A DNA stretch of 53,001 nt from Acidimicrobiales bacterium. GTDB lineage: Bacteria > Actinomycetota > Acidimicrobiia > Acidimicrobiales > RAAP-2. The stretch spans positions 1-53,001 of the forward strand of contig JANXWA010000010.1 of the NCBI GenBank assembly GCA_025351385.1. The letters are read 5' to 3'. Below the pieces are notes generated by a model. The model was not told the origin of the DNA. It worked only from the letters and a program-made list of their open reading frames with translations, and searched no databases. Below are positions 24,617-33,291 of this stretch, in pieces. Numbering within the stretch: position 1 is the first letter of the stretch; every line of letters starts with the position of its first letter. Made by a program: the position numbers and the translations under genes.

Positions 24617-25434
24617 GCACCCGAGGGGATCCAGATCGCCGCGGTCTCGTCGCCGTAGGCGCCACAGCGCCCCCGGAGGTACTGGACGCCGACCCACGCG
24701 CAGATGAGCGCGTCGAGGGCGTCCTCGAACCTCTTCAACTCGGCCTTGGTGCCTGTTTCGAGGGACTGACGCGACGGCAACGGCAGGTCGATCGCCGCGA
24801 TGGTCTTGGCGAGCTCGTCGTAGATGCGGCGCCACTGTTCCACGATCAGCCGGCGCTGCTCGGCCAGGGACTTCTCCTCGTCACGCCAGTAGCGCGTCGC
24901 CCGGCTGACCTTGTACTCGACGCGATAGTCCTCGTGGAGCAGGGCCAGCAGCGCGGGGTGGGGGTAGACCTCGACGAGGGCCGGCGTCTCACCGCAGGTC
25001 GCGGTCGTGGTCGCCACCCGAAAGCCGAGCCGTCCGAATCGCTGGGTCAGTTCACGACCGACGTCGCCGGGCCGAGTCGCCGTTGGGGAGTGGGTGCTGC
25101 ATCCTCGCGCCCCGAACGTGTGTGACACGGCGTTGTCGGCTGCTCGACGTCCGGTGATCGCACCGATCGCAACGGGCATATCGACGGTGACGAGGTCGAC
25201 CGGCTGGCCACCGAGCAGCCTCCGGGCCGCTTCGAGGAGGGCGCCGACGTCGGGCCTCTCGCCGCGTGGCGTGCGCGTCCAGTCGACCAGCGTTCTGTCG
25301 GCCAGATCGATGAACTGGCTGTAGCTCGGGGCCAGACCGGCGCAACGCCAGTGGCCCGCGGACTCGGTGATGAGTGCGACGCCGCTCGGTTCGTGCTCGG
25401 TCCACGCCGGGTCGAGGGCCAGAATGCTCGCCAT
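24613..25434 (-). CDS. DUF429 family protein (predicted RNase H-like fold)
   Basis: A 273-residue cytoplasmic protein. It opens with SILALDPAWT and contains VDMPVAIGAITGRRAADNAV, SHTFGARGCSTHSPTA, PALVEVYPHPAL and FEDALDALICAWVG, the order of acidic blocks typical of DUF429 (the acidic positions resemble an RNase H-like active site). No function is established. It converges on the FGGY kinase gene, the two stop codons overlapping within CTAG. It is monocistronic as far as can be seen. Confidence 0.7.
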   Translation of the reverse strand: MASILALDPAWTEHEPSGVALITESAGHWRCAGLAPSYSQFIDLADRTLVDWTRTPRGERPDVGALLEAARRLLGGQPVDLVTVDMPVAIGAITGRRAADNAVSHTFGARGCSTHSPTATRPGDVGRELTQRFGRLGFRVATTTATCGETPALVEVYPHPALLALLHEDYRVEYKVSRATRYWRDEEKSLAEQRRLIVEQWRRIYDELAKTIAAIDLPLPSRQSLETGTKAELKRFEDALDALICAWVGVQYLRGRCGAYGDETAAIWIPSGA

Positions 25435-25501
25435 GTTGAGGTCAGACTACGTCGCGATTCGCTTCTCACCGGGCACCTCGCCGGTGATTCGGATAGGGGC
25501 C

Positions 25502-26275
25502 TCAGCCGTCGAAGCTCCCGTGACGGCCGGATCCGGCGACGAAGCGGGCGACGGCTTCAGCCATCTCGGCGCGCACCGAAACCTTTGCGTGCTCGAACTC
25601 GATGCGCATCGCCGCGGACTCCTCGAGTCCCCACCCTTCGTACATCGAGAGGCGGTCGTGGCGCATGCAGACCTCGGGGAATGCGGCGATCTCCTCGGCG
25701 AGCGCGACGGCGATGGCGCGGGCCTGGCCCTTGGCGACCACGCGGTTGACGAGGCCCATCGAGAGCGCCTCATCCGCCCCGACGGCCCGACCCGTGAGGA
25801 TTAGGTCGAGGGCCCGACCGGTGCCGACGATTCGTGGCAGTCGCACGGTGCCCCCGTCGACCAGCGGCACGCCCCAGCGTCGGCAGAAGACGCCGAGCGT
25901 GGCGTCCTCCTCCATCACCCGCAAGTCGCACCAGAGGGCGAGCTCGAGGCCTCCGGCAACGGCGTAGCCGTCGATGGCGGCGACCACGGGCTTGGCGAGC
26001 ATCATCCGCGACGGTCCCATCGGGCCATCGCCCTCAGGGTCGAACCGGTTGGTCGAGTCGGTGCCAATCGCTGAAAGGTCGGCCCCGGCGCAGAACGTGC
26101 CGCCCTCGCCCGCGAGGACCGCGACCTTAGCGGTGTCGTCGGCCTCGAAGTCGCGAAAGGCCTGGGCCAATGCGTCGGCGGTGTCACGGTTGACGGCGTT
26201 TCGCTTCTCGGGCCGGTTGATCGACACGACGAACGTGGCGCCGTTTCTCTCGGTGTTCACCAGTGGCTCGGTCAT
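25502..26275 (-). CDS. Enoyl-CoA hydratase/isomerase (crotonase) family protein
   Basis: A 257-residue crotonase: INRPEKRNAVNRD at the N-terminus, the oxyanion-hole loop GTFCAGADLSAIG, and AIDGYAVAGGLELALWCDLR with the first Glu position. The second acidic residue of true hydratases is absent; the matching stretch is CRRWGVPLVDGGTVRLP. It therefore may be an isomerase or another crotonase rather than a classical hydratase. It acts on acyl-CoAs in the cytoplasm. AGAGGA lies upstream of the ATG. It stands alone between two intergenic regions. Confidence 0.85.
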   Translation of the reverse strand: MTEPLVNTERNGATFVVSINRPEKRNAVNRDTADALAQAFRDFEADDTAKVAVLAGEGGTFCAGADLSAIGTDSTNRFDPEGDGPMGPSRMMLAKPVVAAIDGYAVAGGLELALWCDLRVMEEDATLGVFCRRWGVPLVDGGTVRLPRIVGTGRALDLILTGRAVGADEALSMGLVNRVVAKGQARAIAVALAEEIAAFPEVCMRHDRLSMYEGWGLEESAAMRIEFEHAKVSVRAEMAEAVARFVAGSGRHGSFDG

Positions 26276-26561
26276 GGCTGCATCCTCTCTCGTACGGCTT
26301 GGCGAGGCGATTCGCCAACGGCCGACTGCGGCGGGCCGTCGATGAGGTGGACTTCCTTGGGGCCATGTGGGCCGCGAGGCGCTGTCGAGCGAACTCGTTC
26401 AGCTCACTGGCGGCGATATCCTCCCCACACTCTGGCGCCCATCGTCTCCACTGGCAGTGTTTCCTGACCTCTCCGATCGCTCGCGCTACGTGCATGGTAG
26501 CGAGGTCGACCATGGAGGCACGTGGTGACGGGGCGCAACGAGCCGGGTGCCGCACCCGTCG
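26276..26561. other. Intergenic, no confident gene
   Basis: This 286-base stretch separates the crotonase and DUF1003 genes. A minus-strand frame opens here (starts MVDLATMHVARAIGE) but runs on into the crotonase gene, has no ribosome binding site, and is rich in Arg codons expected from antisense of GC-rich sequence. I see no clear hairpin or repeat. Confidence 0.5.
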
Positions 26562-27065
26562 CTACTGGGTCGAAGGGGGGCGCGGTGGTTCGTTCGGGGG
26601 GAACAGCCCAGCCGTCGGGCTGGCCGCGGTCACGTGCCGGTGGATCTCCTCGAGCAGGTCGGTGTTGATCTTCACCAACTTGGTGAGGTCGGTGTTCTCG
26701 GCCAAGAGGACCTTGATGTCGTCGGTGTTCTTCACGGTGTGCATGGCGATCTCGGAGGAGACCGAGTCGGCGCGCTTCGCGGCGATCAAGAGGGCCGCCG
26801 CCTGCACGCCCGCCAGCATCGAGAGGAAGAGGTTCAAGAGGATGTAGGGGTACGGGTCGAAGGCCCGGTGATGGATGACCCGTTGGAGGAAGAAGGTGTT
26901 CACGGTCGCCCAGAGAATCATGACCGCGAAGAAGCTGAAGACGAAGGGCCACGAGCCCATGACATTGCGCATCTTGTCGGCCGCACGCTCGCCCCGACTG
27001 AGGTTCTCGCCCGTGCGCACGCCGGGGTGTTCGTGCCATTGAGACTGCCATCCGGTCCTAGCCAT
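26562..27065 (-). CDS. DUF1003 membrane protein
   Basis: A 167-residue protein with a polar N-terminus (RGERAADKMRNVMGSWPFVF) then two transmembrane helices (FSFFAVMILWATVNTFFLQ and YPYILLNLFLSMLAGVQAAA), matching DUF1003: the family marker is the polar stretch before helix one and FDPYPYILLNLFLS between the helices. After the membrane part comes a helical segment ending in a Pro-rich tail. The family function is unknown; its members are inner-membrane proteins. It diverges from rsgA. Confidence 0.85.
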   Translation of the reverse strand: MARTGWQSQWHEHPGVRTGENLSRGERAADKMRNVMGSWPFVFSFFAVMILWATVNTFFLQRVIHHRAFDPYPYILLNLFLSMLAGVQAAALLIAAKRADSVSSEIAMHTVKNTDDIKVLLAENTDLTKLVKINTDLLEEIHRHVTAASPTAGLFPPNEPPRPPSTQ

Positions 27066-27134
27066 TAGGTCAATCTTCCCACGACGAACTTTGGAAACGC
27101 GGAATACCGGGCCATCCCATAACCTTGGCCGGGC

Positions 27135-28265
27135 GTGTCAATCGACGCGTCAGGGCCGGAACCACCGAGCGGGCAGGGAGACTTGAGTCAGTCATCGTCA
27201 TCAACGCCAATGAGCGAAGGCGTCGCCTCGGTGCTGCGCACGTTGGGTGCGGCGACACCGTCGGAGCTCCAGTTCGCGCCGGGCGCCCACCCGGGCCGGG
27301 CCAGCATCGTCCACGGGAACACCGCCGAGGTGGTCTGGTGCGACGGCGTCGGTGTCGAGCACACGTCGACGTGCCAGTTCGCCACCGTCCTCGACCCCAG
27401 CCCCGTCGCGGGCGACTGGGTGAGCGTGCGCGACGGCTACCTCGTCGGCGTCTCGCCGCGACGCACGGCCCTACGCCGACCGCACCCCAACCAGCGCGAC
27501 GTGCAGGTCCTGGCCGCGAACCTCGACATCGTTCTGGTGGTCGTGCCGATTGACCGCGGCCTCAATCTGCTGATGCTGGAACGACTCGCCGTCATGGCCT
27601 TCGACAGTGGGGCCCGGCCGTTCGTGGTTCTCACTAAGTCCGACGGCGCCGAGGTGCTCGACGCACTGGTCGACGAGGCGCAGTTGGCCGTGCCCGGCGT
27701 CGAGGTACTCACCACGAGCTCGGCGAGCGGTCACGGCATCGAGCAGCTTCGTGAGGTTCTGCGCACCGGCGTCACCGCGGTGATGCTGGGCGCATCGGGG
27801 GCCGGCAAGACGTCGTTACTCAACGCGCTCGAGGGTTCGAGTGAGGTGACCCGCTCCGTCAGTCGGACCGGGGAGGGACGCCACGCGACGACGACGCGCA
27901 AGCTGTATCGCCTGACGAGCGGCGGGGTGCTGCTGGACATCCCGGGAATCCGGTTGCTCGACTTGATGGTCGGCCGGGAGGGCATCGACGAGGCCTTCGC
28001 CGACATCACCGAACTAGCCGAGGAGTGCCGCTTCGCCGACTGTCGTCACGACGGCGACGAAGGCTGCGCCGTCGAACTGGCGATCCTCGACGGCGAGCTT
28101 CCCCTTCGACGGCTTGAGAGCTGGCGAGCGGCGCAGTCGGGCATCGACCAACGCGAACGGCTCCAGGAGCGCACGTCCAAGGACCGGCGACGTTCGTCGC
28201 GGGCGCGACCAGAGGATCTGGACGACGACGGTGACGATGACGATGACGACGACGACATCGAGTGA
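27135..28265 (+). CDS. rsgA: Ribosome small-subunit-dependent GTPase A
   Basis: A 376-residue circularly permuted GTPase. After an OB-fold (RASIVHGNTAEVVW...) the motifs appear in the order G4 (VVLTKSDG), G1 (LGASGAGKTSLLNAL, near residue 220) and G3 (DIPGIR). The zinc site follows as CRFADCRHDGDEGC. RsgA checks late maturation of the 30S subunit. Odd features are a disordered Ser-rich N-terminus and an Asp-rich C-terminal tail (about eleven Asp in the last seventeen residues). The start is uncertain: GTG 27135 is longest, ATG 27210 (MSEGVASVLRTL) would trim 25 residues and removes the Ser-rich leader. Confidence 0.92.
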   Translation: MSIDASGPEPPSGQGDLSQSSSSTPMSEGVASVLRTLGAATPSELQFAPGAHPGRASIVHGNTAEVVWCDGVGVEHTSTCQFATVLDPSPVAGDWVSVRDGYLVGVSPRRTALRRPHPNQRDVQVLAANLDIVLVVVPIDRGLNLLMLERLAVMAFDSGARPFVVLTKSDGAEVLDALVDEAQLAVPGVEVLTTSSASGHGIEQLREVLRTGVTAVMLGASGAGKTSLLNALEGSSEVTRSVSRTGEGRHATTTRKLYRLTSGGVLLDIPGIRLLDLMVGREGIDEAFADITELAEECRFADCRHDGDEGCAVELAILDGELPLRRLESWRAAQSGIDQRERLQERTSKDRRRSSRARPEDLDDDGDDDDDDDDIE

Positions 28266-28282
28266 GGCGACGTTGACCGGCC

Positions 28283-29791
28283 TCAGTTCGACGGGTCGGC
28301 GATCTCCAGGGCCAACAGGGGCGCCGAGGCCTTGTTGACGCACTCCTCGTACTCGAACTCCGGTTGGCTGTCGGCGACGACGCCGCCGCCGGCCTGGACG
28401 GTCGCCGTGCCGTGGCGCAGTGACACGGTCCGGATGGTGATCGCGAAGTCGGCGTTGCCCGAGAGCGAGAAGTAGCCGACCGCTCCGCCGTAGGGGCCGC
28501 GGTAGACCGTCTCGAACTCGTCGATCAGTTCCATGGCGCGTACCTTCGGAGCACCGGTGAGGGTGCCGGCGGGGAAGAGGGCGTCGAAGGCGTCGAAGGC
28601 GTCGAGGCCCTCGCGCAGCTCGCCCGTGACCTGGGAGACGAGGTGCATCAGGTGCGAGAAGCGCTCGACGTGCGCCAGCCGCTCGACCTGGACGGTGCCC
28701 GGCGTGGCGACGCGACCGACGTCATTGCGCCCGAGGTCGACGAGCATGACGTGCTCGGCGATCTCTTTGTCGTCGTGGAGCAACTCCTTCTCCAGGACCT
28801 GGTCGTCAGCCTCGCTCAGTCCGCGAGCACGGGTCCCGGCGATCGGTCGGGTGCTGACGAGCCCCTCGTGGACCCGCATGAGCATCTCGGGCGAGGCCCC
28901 GACGATCTGGCTCTCGCCCGAGTCGAGCAGATACATGTAGGGAGAGGGATTGAGCGCGCGCAGCACGCGGTAGAGCGTCAGCGGGTCGACGTTGCTCGCC
29001 CGTCGGAACTGCTGGCTCGGCACCACCTGGAAGACGTCGCCGGCGTAGATGTACTCCCTCGCCCGCTCGACGATCCGCCCGTACTCCGCGGCCGTGAAGT
29101 TCGACAGGCTCTTCGCGAGCGCGCGGATGTCGACGCCGGAGCGTTGGCTCGGGGCGGTCGCGATCAGCCGCTCGACCGCGGGGTCGCTCGGCGGCGCCGG
29201 GGTTAACAGCGCCGCGACGACCTCGTTCAGTCGGACGACGGCGTCGGCGTAGACGGTTTTGGGGTCGACCGCGTCCCCGAGAAAGGCGTTCACGACCACC
29301 GTCGTCGAGTGGCGCACGTGGTCGCAGATGAGGACGGCGCCGGGGAAGGAGAAGTCGATGTCGGGCCACATGTCGGGAGCGGGCTCGCGGGGCAGCCTCT
29401 CCAGGCGGCGCACGTAGTCATAGGAGACGAATCCGACGGCGCCACCGAAGAAGTCGGGGAGCGCGTGCGGCGTGTAGGTGTGGTACTGGCGAAGCAGTCG
29501 CCGCAGCGCTTCGAGGGGCGCGAGGTCGGTGTCGTCGACGGCAGCGCCCTCGATGACGGTCGCACCGTCGCGAGTCGTGACCCGCCAGCGACGGTCGAGG
29601 CCGATGAACGAGTAGCGCCCGGTCGCCTCGCCGAGGGCGGCCGACTCGAGCAGGAAGATCGCCCGGGATCCGAGGCGCTGGTAGAGCGACACGGGCGTCT
29701 CGCGGTCCAGCTGCAGCGTCGCGGGCAGCGGGACCACGTTGTAACCCTGGTCGACCAGTTCGAGGAACGTCGTCAGGTCAATGGGCTCCAT
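28283..29791 (-). CDS. trpE: Anthranilate synthase component I
   Basis: A 502-residue chorismate-utilising enzyme. The Trp feedback region has FLLESAALGEATGRYSFIG, and the catalytic domain has RPIAGTRARG, DLGRNDVGRV, FPAGTLTGAPKVRAMELIDE and the C-terminal VQAGGGVVADSQPEFEYEE. It makes anthranilate from chorismate with ammonia from the TrpG subunit, the first step of tryptophan synthesis. The ATG lies six bases after a -10-like TAGCAT, so the mRNA is probably leaderless. Unusually, trpG is divergent rather than downstream. Confidence 0.92.
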   Translation of the reverse strand: MEPIDLTTFLELVDQGYNVVPLPATLQLDRETPVSLYQRLGSRAIFLLESAALGEATGRYSFIGLDRRWRVTTRDGATVIEGAAVDDTDLAPLEALRRLLRQYHTYTPHALPDFFGGAVGFVSYDYVRRLERLPREPAPDMWPDIDFSFPGAVLICDHVRHSTTVVVNAFLGDAVDPKTVYADAVVRLNEVVAALLTPAPPSDPAVERLIATAPSQRSGVDIRALAKSLSNFTAAEYGRIVERAREYIYAGDVFQVVPSQQFRRASNVDPLTLYRVLRALNPSPYMYLLDSGESQIVGASPEMLMRVHEGLVSTRPIAGTRARGLSEADDQVLEKELLHDDKEIAEHVMLVDLGRNDVGRVATPGTVQVERLAHVERFSHLMHLVSQVTGELREGLDAFDAFDALFPAGTLTGAPKVRAMELIDEFETVYRGPYGGAVGYFSLSGNADFAITIRTVSLRHGTATVQAGGGVVADSQPEFEYEECVNKASAPLLALEIADPSN

Positions 29792-29832
29792 TGGGAAATG
29801 CTACCGAGTCCCTTCCCGTAGGATTCCCACCA
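29792..29832. promoter_or_regulatory. Overlapping divergent trpE and trpG promoters
   Basis: Only 41 bases separate the two start codons. On the minus strand TAGCAT (29803-29798) sits six bases before the trpE ATG; on the plus strand TAGGAT (29819-29824) sits eight bases before the trpG ATG. The promoters must overlap, each -35 falling in or near the other gene's -10 region. There is no room for a leader peptide or attenuator for either gene. Confidence 0.5.
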
Positions 29833-30498
29833 ATGAACAGCGCACCCACGATTCTGGTGGTGGACAACTACGACTCCTTCGTCTACAACCTCGTCCAGTA
29901 CCTGGCGGAGCTCGGCGCGACGGTGACGGTGGCGCGCAACGACGCCGTGGACCCCAGCGACGTGGCGTCGATCGCGCCCGACGGGATACTGGTGTCGCCG
30001 GGACCGGGCCACCCCCGCGACGCCGGAAACTGCCTCGAGATCATCCGGTACTGCGCCGAGCACCGACTGCCCATGTTGGGCGTCTGCCTCGGCCACCAGG
30101 CGCTCGGCGAGGAGTTCGGGGCCACCGTCTCGCGTGCGCCCGAGCTGCTGCACGGCCGCTCCAGCCTCGTCGAGCACGCGGGGGTGGGCGTGTTCGCGGG
30201 CGTCACCAACCCCCTCGTCGCCGGCCGCTACCACTCGTTGGTCGTCCAGGAGGAGGGGCTGCCCGACGAGCTCGAGGTGACGGCGCGCTCACACGGGCTC
30301 ATCATGGGCATGCGCCACCGTACGCTGCCGTTGGAGGGCGTGCAGTTCCACCCGGAGTCCGTGCTGACCCAGGACGGTTACCGGATCCTCGCCAACTGGC
30401 TCGAGGTCTGCGGCTCCACCGACGCCGTCGAGCGGGCCCGAGAGCTCACCGTTCGCATCGACTCGGTCCGCGCGGCGCTGCCCCAGCCGACCAGTTAG
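29833..30498 (+). CDS. trpG: Anthranilate/aminodeoxychorismate synthase glutaminase component
   Basis: A 221-residue class I glutamine amidotransferase. It opens ILVVDNYDSFVYNLVQYL, has the oxyanion strand LVSPGPGHPRDAG, the nucleophile Cys in MLGVCLGHQALGE and the His-Glu pair in GVQFHPESVLT. It supplies ammonia to TrpE (and possibly PabB). ATG 29833 gives the standard family N-terminus; a longer in-frame start at 29791 would overlap the trpE start and is rejected. Confidence 0.92.
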   Translation: MNSAPTILVVDNYDSFVYNLVQYLAELGATVTVARNDAVDPSDVASIAPDGILVSPGPGHPRDAGNCLEIIRYCAEHRLPMLGVCLGHQALGEEFGATVSRAPELLHGRSSLVEHAGVGVFAGVTNPLVAGRYHSLVVQEEGLPDELEVTARSHGLIMGMRHRTLPLEGVQFHPESVLTQDGYRILANWLEVCGSTDAVERARELTVRIDSVRAALPQPTS

Positions 30499-30509
30499 CC
30501 CCCCGCGCA

Positions 30510-31151
30510 CTACTCGATGATCGGGGCCTGGAGTCCGTGCTTCGGGTCGTTCGGGATCCGGTGGCGCATCACCTGGATGAGGATGATGAACGCCGAGGGC
30601 AGCATCACGAAGCTGGGCAGCGCGACGGCCAACTGGTGGATCAGCAGTCCGTAGACGAGCCAGCAGAGCGCGGTGACGCAGGCCGTCGCCCAGCTGATCG
30701 CCGAGACCCCGCTCACGTCCTTTGGTCGGATGACGAGCGCCAGCTGGGGCAAGTAGATGACGACCGAGCTGCACACCGCGACCGTCGCCATGATCCAGCG
30801 CAGGCTGTGGAACGTTCCGACGAACGTGGCGACGACCGTGACCATCGTGAGCCCGCCGATCCCCAGCAGGCTCCGGGCCATCTTCTCCTGGCTCTGGGCG
30901 GCGAGGAAAGCGACCGTGGAGGCGACGATCAGGCAGGGGAGGTTGGCGAAGATCTCGGCCGGCACGTGGAAGACGAAGCCGTAGCAGAACCAGATCTCGG
31001 CGACGAAGGACGACAGCAGCCACGTCGCGAGCGACACGCCCTTGGCCCCGGTCGTGCGGATCCGCGCCGCCTGGGCGAGGGCCTGGAAGATCGTGATCGC
31101 CGGGGCGACGACCGCGAGGCTCGCGGTGAAGGTGGAAGTGGCGATGATCAT
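30510..31151 (-). CDS. Seven-helix PQ-loop / SWEET-like membrane protein
   Basis: A 213-residue integral membrane protein with about seven hydrophobic helices in a 3+1+3 pattern. Helices 1-3 and 5-7 resemble each other: ITIFQALAQAARIRTTGAKG, then VSLATWLLSSFVAEIWFCYG in the first half, and YLPQLALVIRPKDVSG, then VSAISWATACVTALCWLVYG in the second. The second copy retains the Pro-Gln of the PQ-loop; the first has a degenerate FQ. Bacterial relatives are usually three-helix SemiSWEETs that dimerise, so a fused version resembles eukaryotic SWEET layout. A sugar or small-solute uniporter role is inferred. There is no second membrane-transport gene adjacent. Confidence 0.65.
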   Translation of the reverse strand: MIIATSTFTASLAVVAPAITIFQALAQAARIRTTGAKGVSLATWLLSSFVAEIWFCYGFVFHVPAEIFANLPCLIVASTVAFLAAQSQEKMARSLLGIGGLTMVTVVATFVGTFHSLRWIMATVAVCSSVVIYLPQLALVIRPKDVSGVSAISWATACVTALCWLVYGLLIHQLAVALPSFVMLPSAFIILIQVMRHRIPNDPKHGLQAPIIE

Positions 31152-31264
31152 CGGGGTGCGTCTCTTTCAACTGGCACTCGCGGTGACCTTCTTGCTCGTC
31201 GACCGTTCAGCGCATCGATTCTATCGGCCGAGCGTGTGGCGACCATCGCTTTGGAGCCGTTGGC

Positions 31265-32002
31265 TCAGTCGAAGTTGCCGCCGACCTCGACGCGGGTCTC
31301 GGTGACGGCGCCGTCCACCAACTCCACTCGGTAGGCGGCGGGGCCGCTTCGCGGCTCGGGGTTCACGTCGGCGACGACCCCGGTCGCCTCGGGTCCCTCG
31401 TACCAGATGCCTACGCCGTCGTCGGTGGCGTAGGCCACTGGCGACAGGGCGCCCTCGATCATGAAGCGGTGCAGCGAGGGACGGCGCGTCGGTTCGGCGT
31501 CGTAGTGGACGCTGTTGGCGTAGGGGAGGAAGCCGAGGCAGTCCGTGACGGCCGTCAGCTCTGGCCCGAACGAGTCCGTGTTGCCTCCGACGTGCCAGCA
31601 GAGGCTGCCGGCCGAGACGCCTGCGAGGATCACGCCCTGCTCCCAGGCGGCGCGCATCGCCCAGTCGACGCCGTGCAGGCGCCACAGGGCCAGCAGGTTG
31701 GCGACCGACCCGCCGCCGACCCAGACGAGGTTGGCGCCGCAAAGGCGGTCCTCGGGGTCGGCCGAGGGCTGAGGGAAGAGCCGCAGCTCGGTGACGTCAC
31801 AGCCGGCCGCGTTGAAGGCCTCGTAGGAGGCGGCGTAGTAGTCGCCGGGATCGCCCATCGCGGTGTAGACGAGACAGACCCGCGGACGGACCTTGTCGGT
31901 CAGCGAGAGCGCGTCGAGCAGCATCGAGCCCAGTCGAACGGACCGCTGCACCGGACCGGCGACGAACCCGCCCGACGTCGCCAGGATGCGTGGAGTCCTC
32001 AC
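31265..32002 (-). CDS. Peptidase E-like protein (S51 family)
   Basis: A 245-residue cytoplasmic protein with the glutaminase-like fold of peptidase S51. The nucleophile elbow is ILAGVSAGSLCWHVG (Ser in GVSAGS), preceded by LVWVGGGSVANLLALW. S51 enzymes such as PepE hydrolyse Asp-X dipeptides; cyanophycinase is a relative. The start is a GTG six bases after a consensus-like -10 TATACC, so probably leaderless. It is divergent from the acyl-CoA dehydrogenase gene and unlinked in function. Confidence 0.8.
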   Translation of the reverse strand: MRTPRILATSGGFVAGPVQRSVRLGSMLLDALSLTDKVRPRVCLVYTAMGDPGDYYAASYEAFNAAGCDVTELRLFPQPSADPEDRLCGANLVWVGGGSVANLLALWRLHGVDWAMRAAWEQGVILAGVSAGSLCWHVGGNTDSFGPELTAVTDCLGFLPYANSVHYDAEPTRRPSLHRFMIEGALSPVAYATDDGVGIWYEGPEATGVVADVNPEPRSGPAAYRVELVDGAVTETRVEVGGNFD

Positions 32003-32091
32003 GCCTCAGGTATACCGCACCACGCGCGGCGCCATGGGCGCTTCAGCGCACTGCGTAGTATTCGAATGTTGGATATCCGAAGAGGAGTGCC

Positions 32092-33291
32092 ATGGCGACG
32101 AGTGAAGCGGTGATTGACCAGTTGATCGAGGAGTTGGCGGCGCAGTTCCCGCCGACGTCGACCGATCCAGTCACCTTCCTCGGCGAGCAGTTCGACCGGG
32201 GCCTCGCGTGGGTCCACTTCCCGGTCGGCCTGGGCGGCCTCGGCGGCAGCCCGACCGACCAGCTCTACGCGATGCGCAAGATCTCCAAGCTCGGCGCGCC
32301 CTCGGCGATCGGGCGCAACGTCATTGGCTACGGCATGGTCGCCCCGACCATCGCCGCCCACGGCACCGACTGGCAGAGGTCACGCTTCTTGCGCCCCCTC
32401 TTCACCGGCCAGGAGATCTGGTGCCAACTGTTCAGTGAGCCCGGCGCCGGTTCGGACGTCGCCACGCTCGCCATGCGCGCCGAACGCGACGGCGACGAGT
32501 GGATCCTCAACGGTCAGAAGGTCTGGACGACCCTCGCCCACGAGTCGGCCTTCGGGTTGATCATCGCGCGCTCCAACCCCGACGTCCCCAAGCACCGTGG
32601 GATCACGGCCTTCCTCGTGGACATGCACGCCCCCGGCGTCGAGGTCCGCCCCCTCTTCCAGGCGACCGGCGAGGCCGAGTTCAACGAGTGCTTCTTCACC
32701 GACGCACGGGTCCCCGACACCCAGCGTCTCGGCGACGTGGGCGAGGGCTGGGCCGTGTCGATCACGACGTTGATGAACGAGCGGGTCTCGATCGGTGGCA
32801 CGGTGCCGCCGCGGGGGTCCGGGCTCATTGGCGAGGCGATGAAGATCTGGAAGAAGCACTGGACGGGCCGTGACGACGCGTACGCCATGGCGGTGCGCAG
32901 TGAGCTGCTCCAGTCCTGGGTGCGCAACGAGGTGGGGCGTCTCACCAACTGGCGCGCCAGCGACCTGCGCAAGGCCGGCACCCCCGGTCCCGAGGGTGCC
33001 GTCGCGAAGTTGGCCTTCGCCGAGGAGAACCAGAAGACGAGCGAGCTCTGCGTCAACCTCATGGGATCCGAGGGCATGCTCTACGGCTCGACCTACCCCC
33101 AGATCCGCCCGACCGAGTCGGCCATGACCGGTGGCGACATGCGCAAGGCCTTCATCCGGATGCGCGCCAACTCCATCGAGGGTGGCACCAGCGAAGTGAT
33201 GCGCAACATCATCGGCGAGCGGGTGCTGGGTCTGCCCGGCGAGCCGCGCAACGACAAGGACGTCGCCTGGAAGGACGTCCCGAAGTCCTAG
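32092..33291 (+). CDS. Acyl-CoA dehydrogenase
   Basis: A 399-residue flavoprotein of the acyl-CoA dehydrogenase fold. Blocks seen: WCQLFSEPGAGSDVATLAMR and WILNGQKVWTTLAHES (FAD-binding middle domain), RGITAFLVDMHAPGVEVRPL, and the C-terminal IEGGTSEVMRNIIGERVLGL. It oxidises an acyl-CoA at the alpha-beta position and passes electrons to ETF. GAGGAG lies four bases before the ATG, one of the few strong ribosome binding sites here. The stop abuts that of the convergent dienelactone hydrolase gene. Confidence 0.9.
   Translation: MATSEAVIDQLIEELAAQFPPTSTDPVTFLGEQFDRGLAWVHFPVGLGGLGGSPTDQLYAMRKISKLGAPSAIGRNVIGYGMVAPTIAAHGTDWQRSRFLRPLFTGQEIWCQLFSEPGAGSDVATLAMRAERDGDEWILNGQKVWTTLAHESAFGLIIARSNPDVPKHRGITAFLVDMHAPGVEVRPLFQATGEAEFNECFFTDARVPDTQRLGDVGEGWAVSITTLMNERVSIGGTVPPRGSGLIGEAMKIWKKHWTGRDDAYAMAVRSELLQSWVRNEVGRLTNWRASDLRKAGTPGPEGAVAKLAFAEENQKTSELCVNLMGSEGMLYGSTYPQIRPTESAMTGGDMRKAFIRMRANSIEGGTSEVMRNIIGERVLGLPGEPRNDKDVAWKDVPKS

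Noticed and set aside
26184-26555. 123-codon minus-strand frame before the crotonase gene
   Set aside because: No start signal, basic low-complexity composition and overlap with the crotonase gene.
29781-31334. 517-codon plus-strand frame across trpG and the SWEET-like gene
   Set aside because: Covers two well-supported genes in other frames and is mostly Arg/Gly low complexity.
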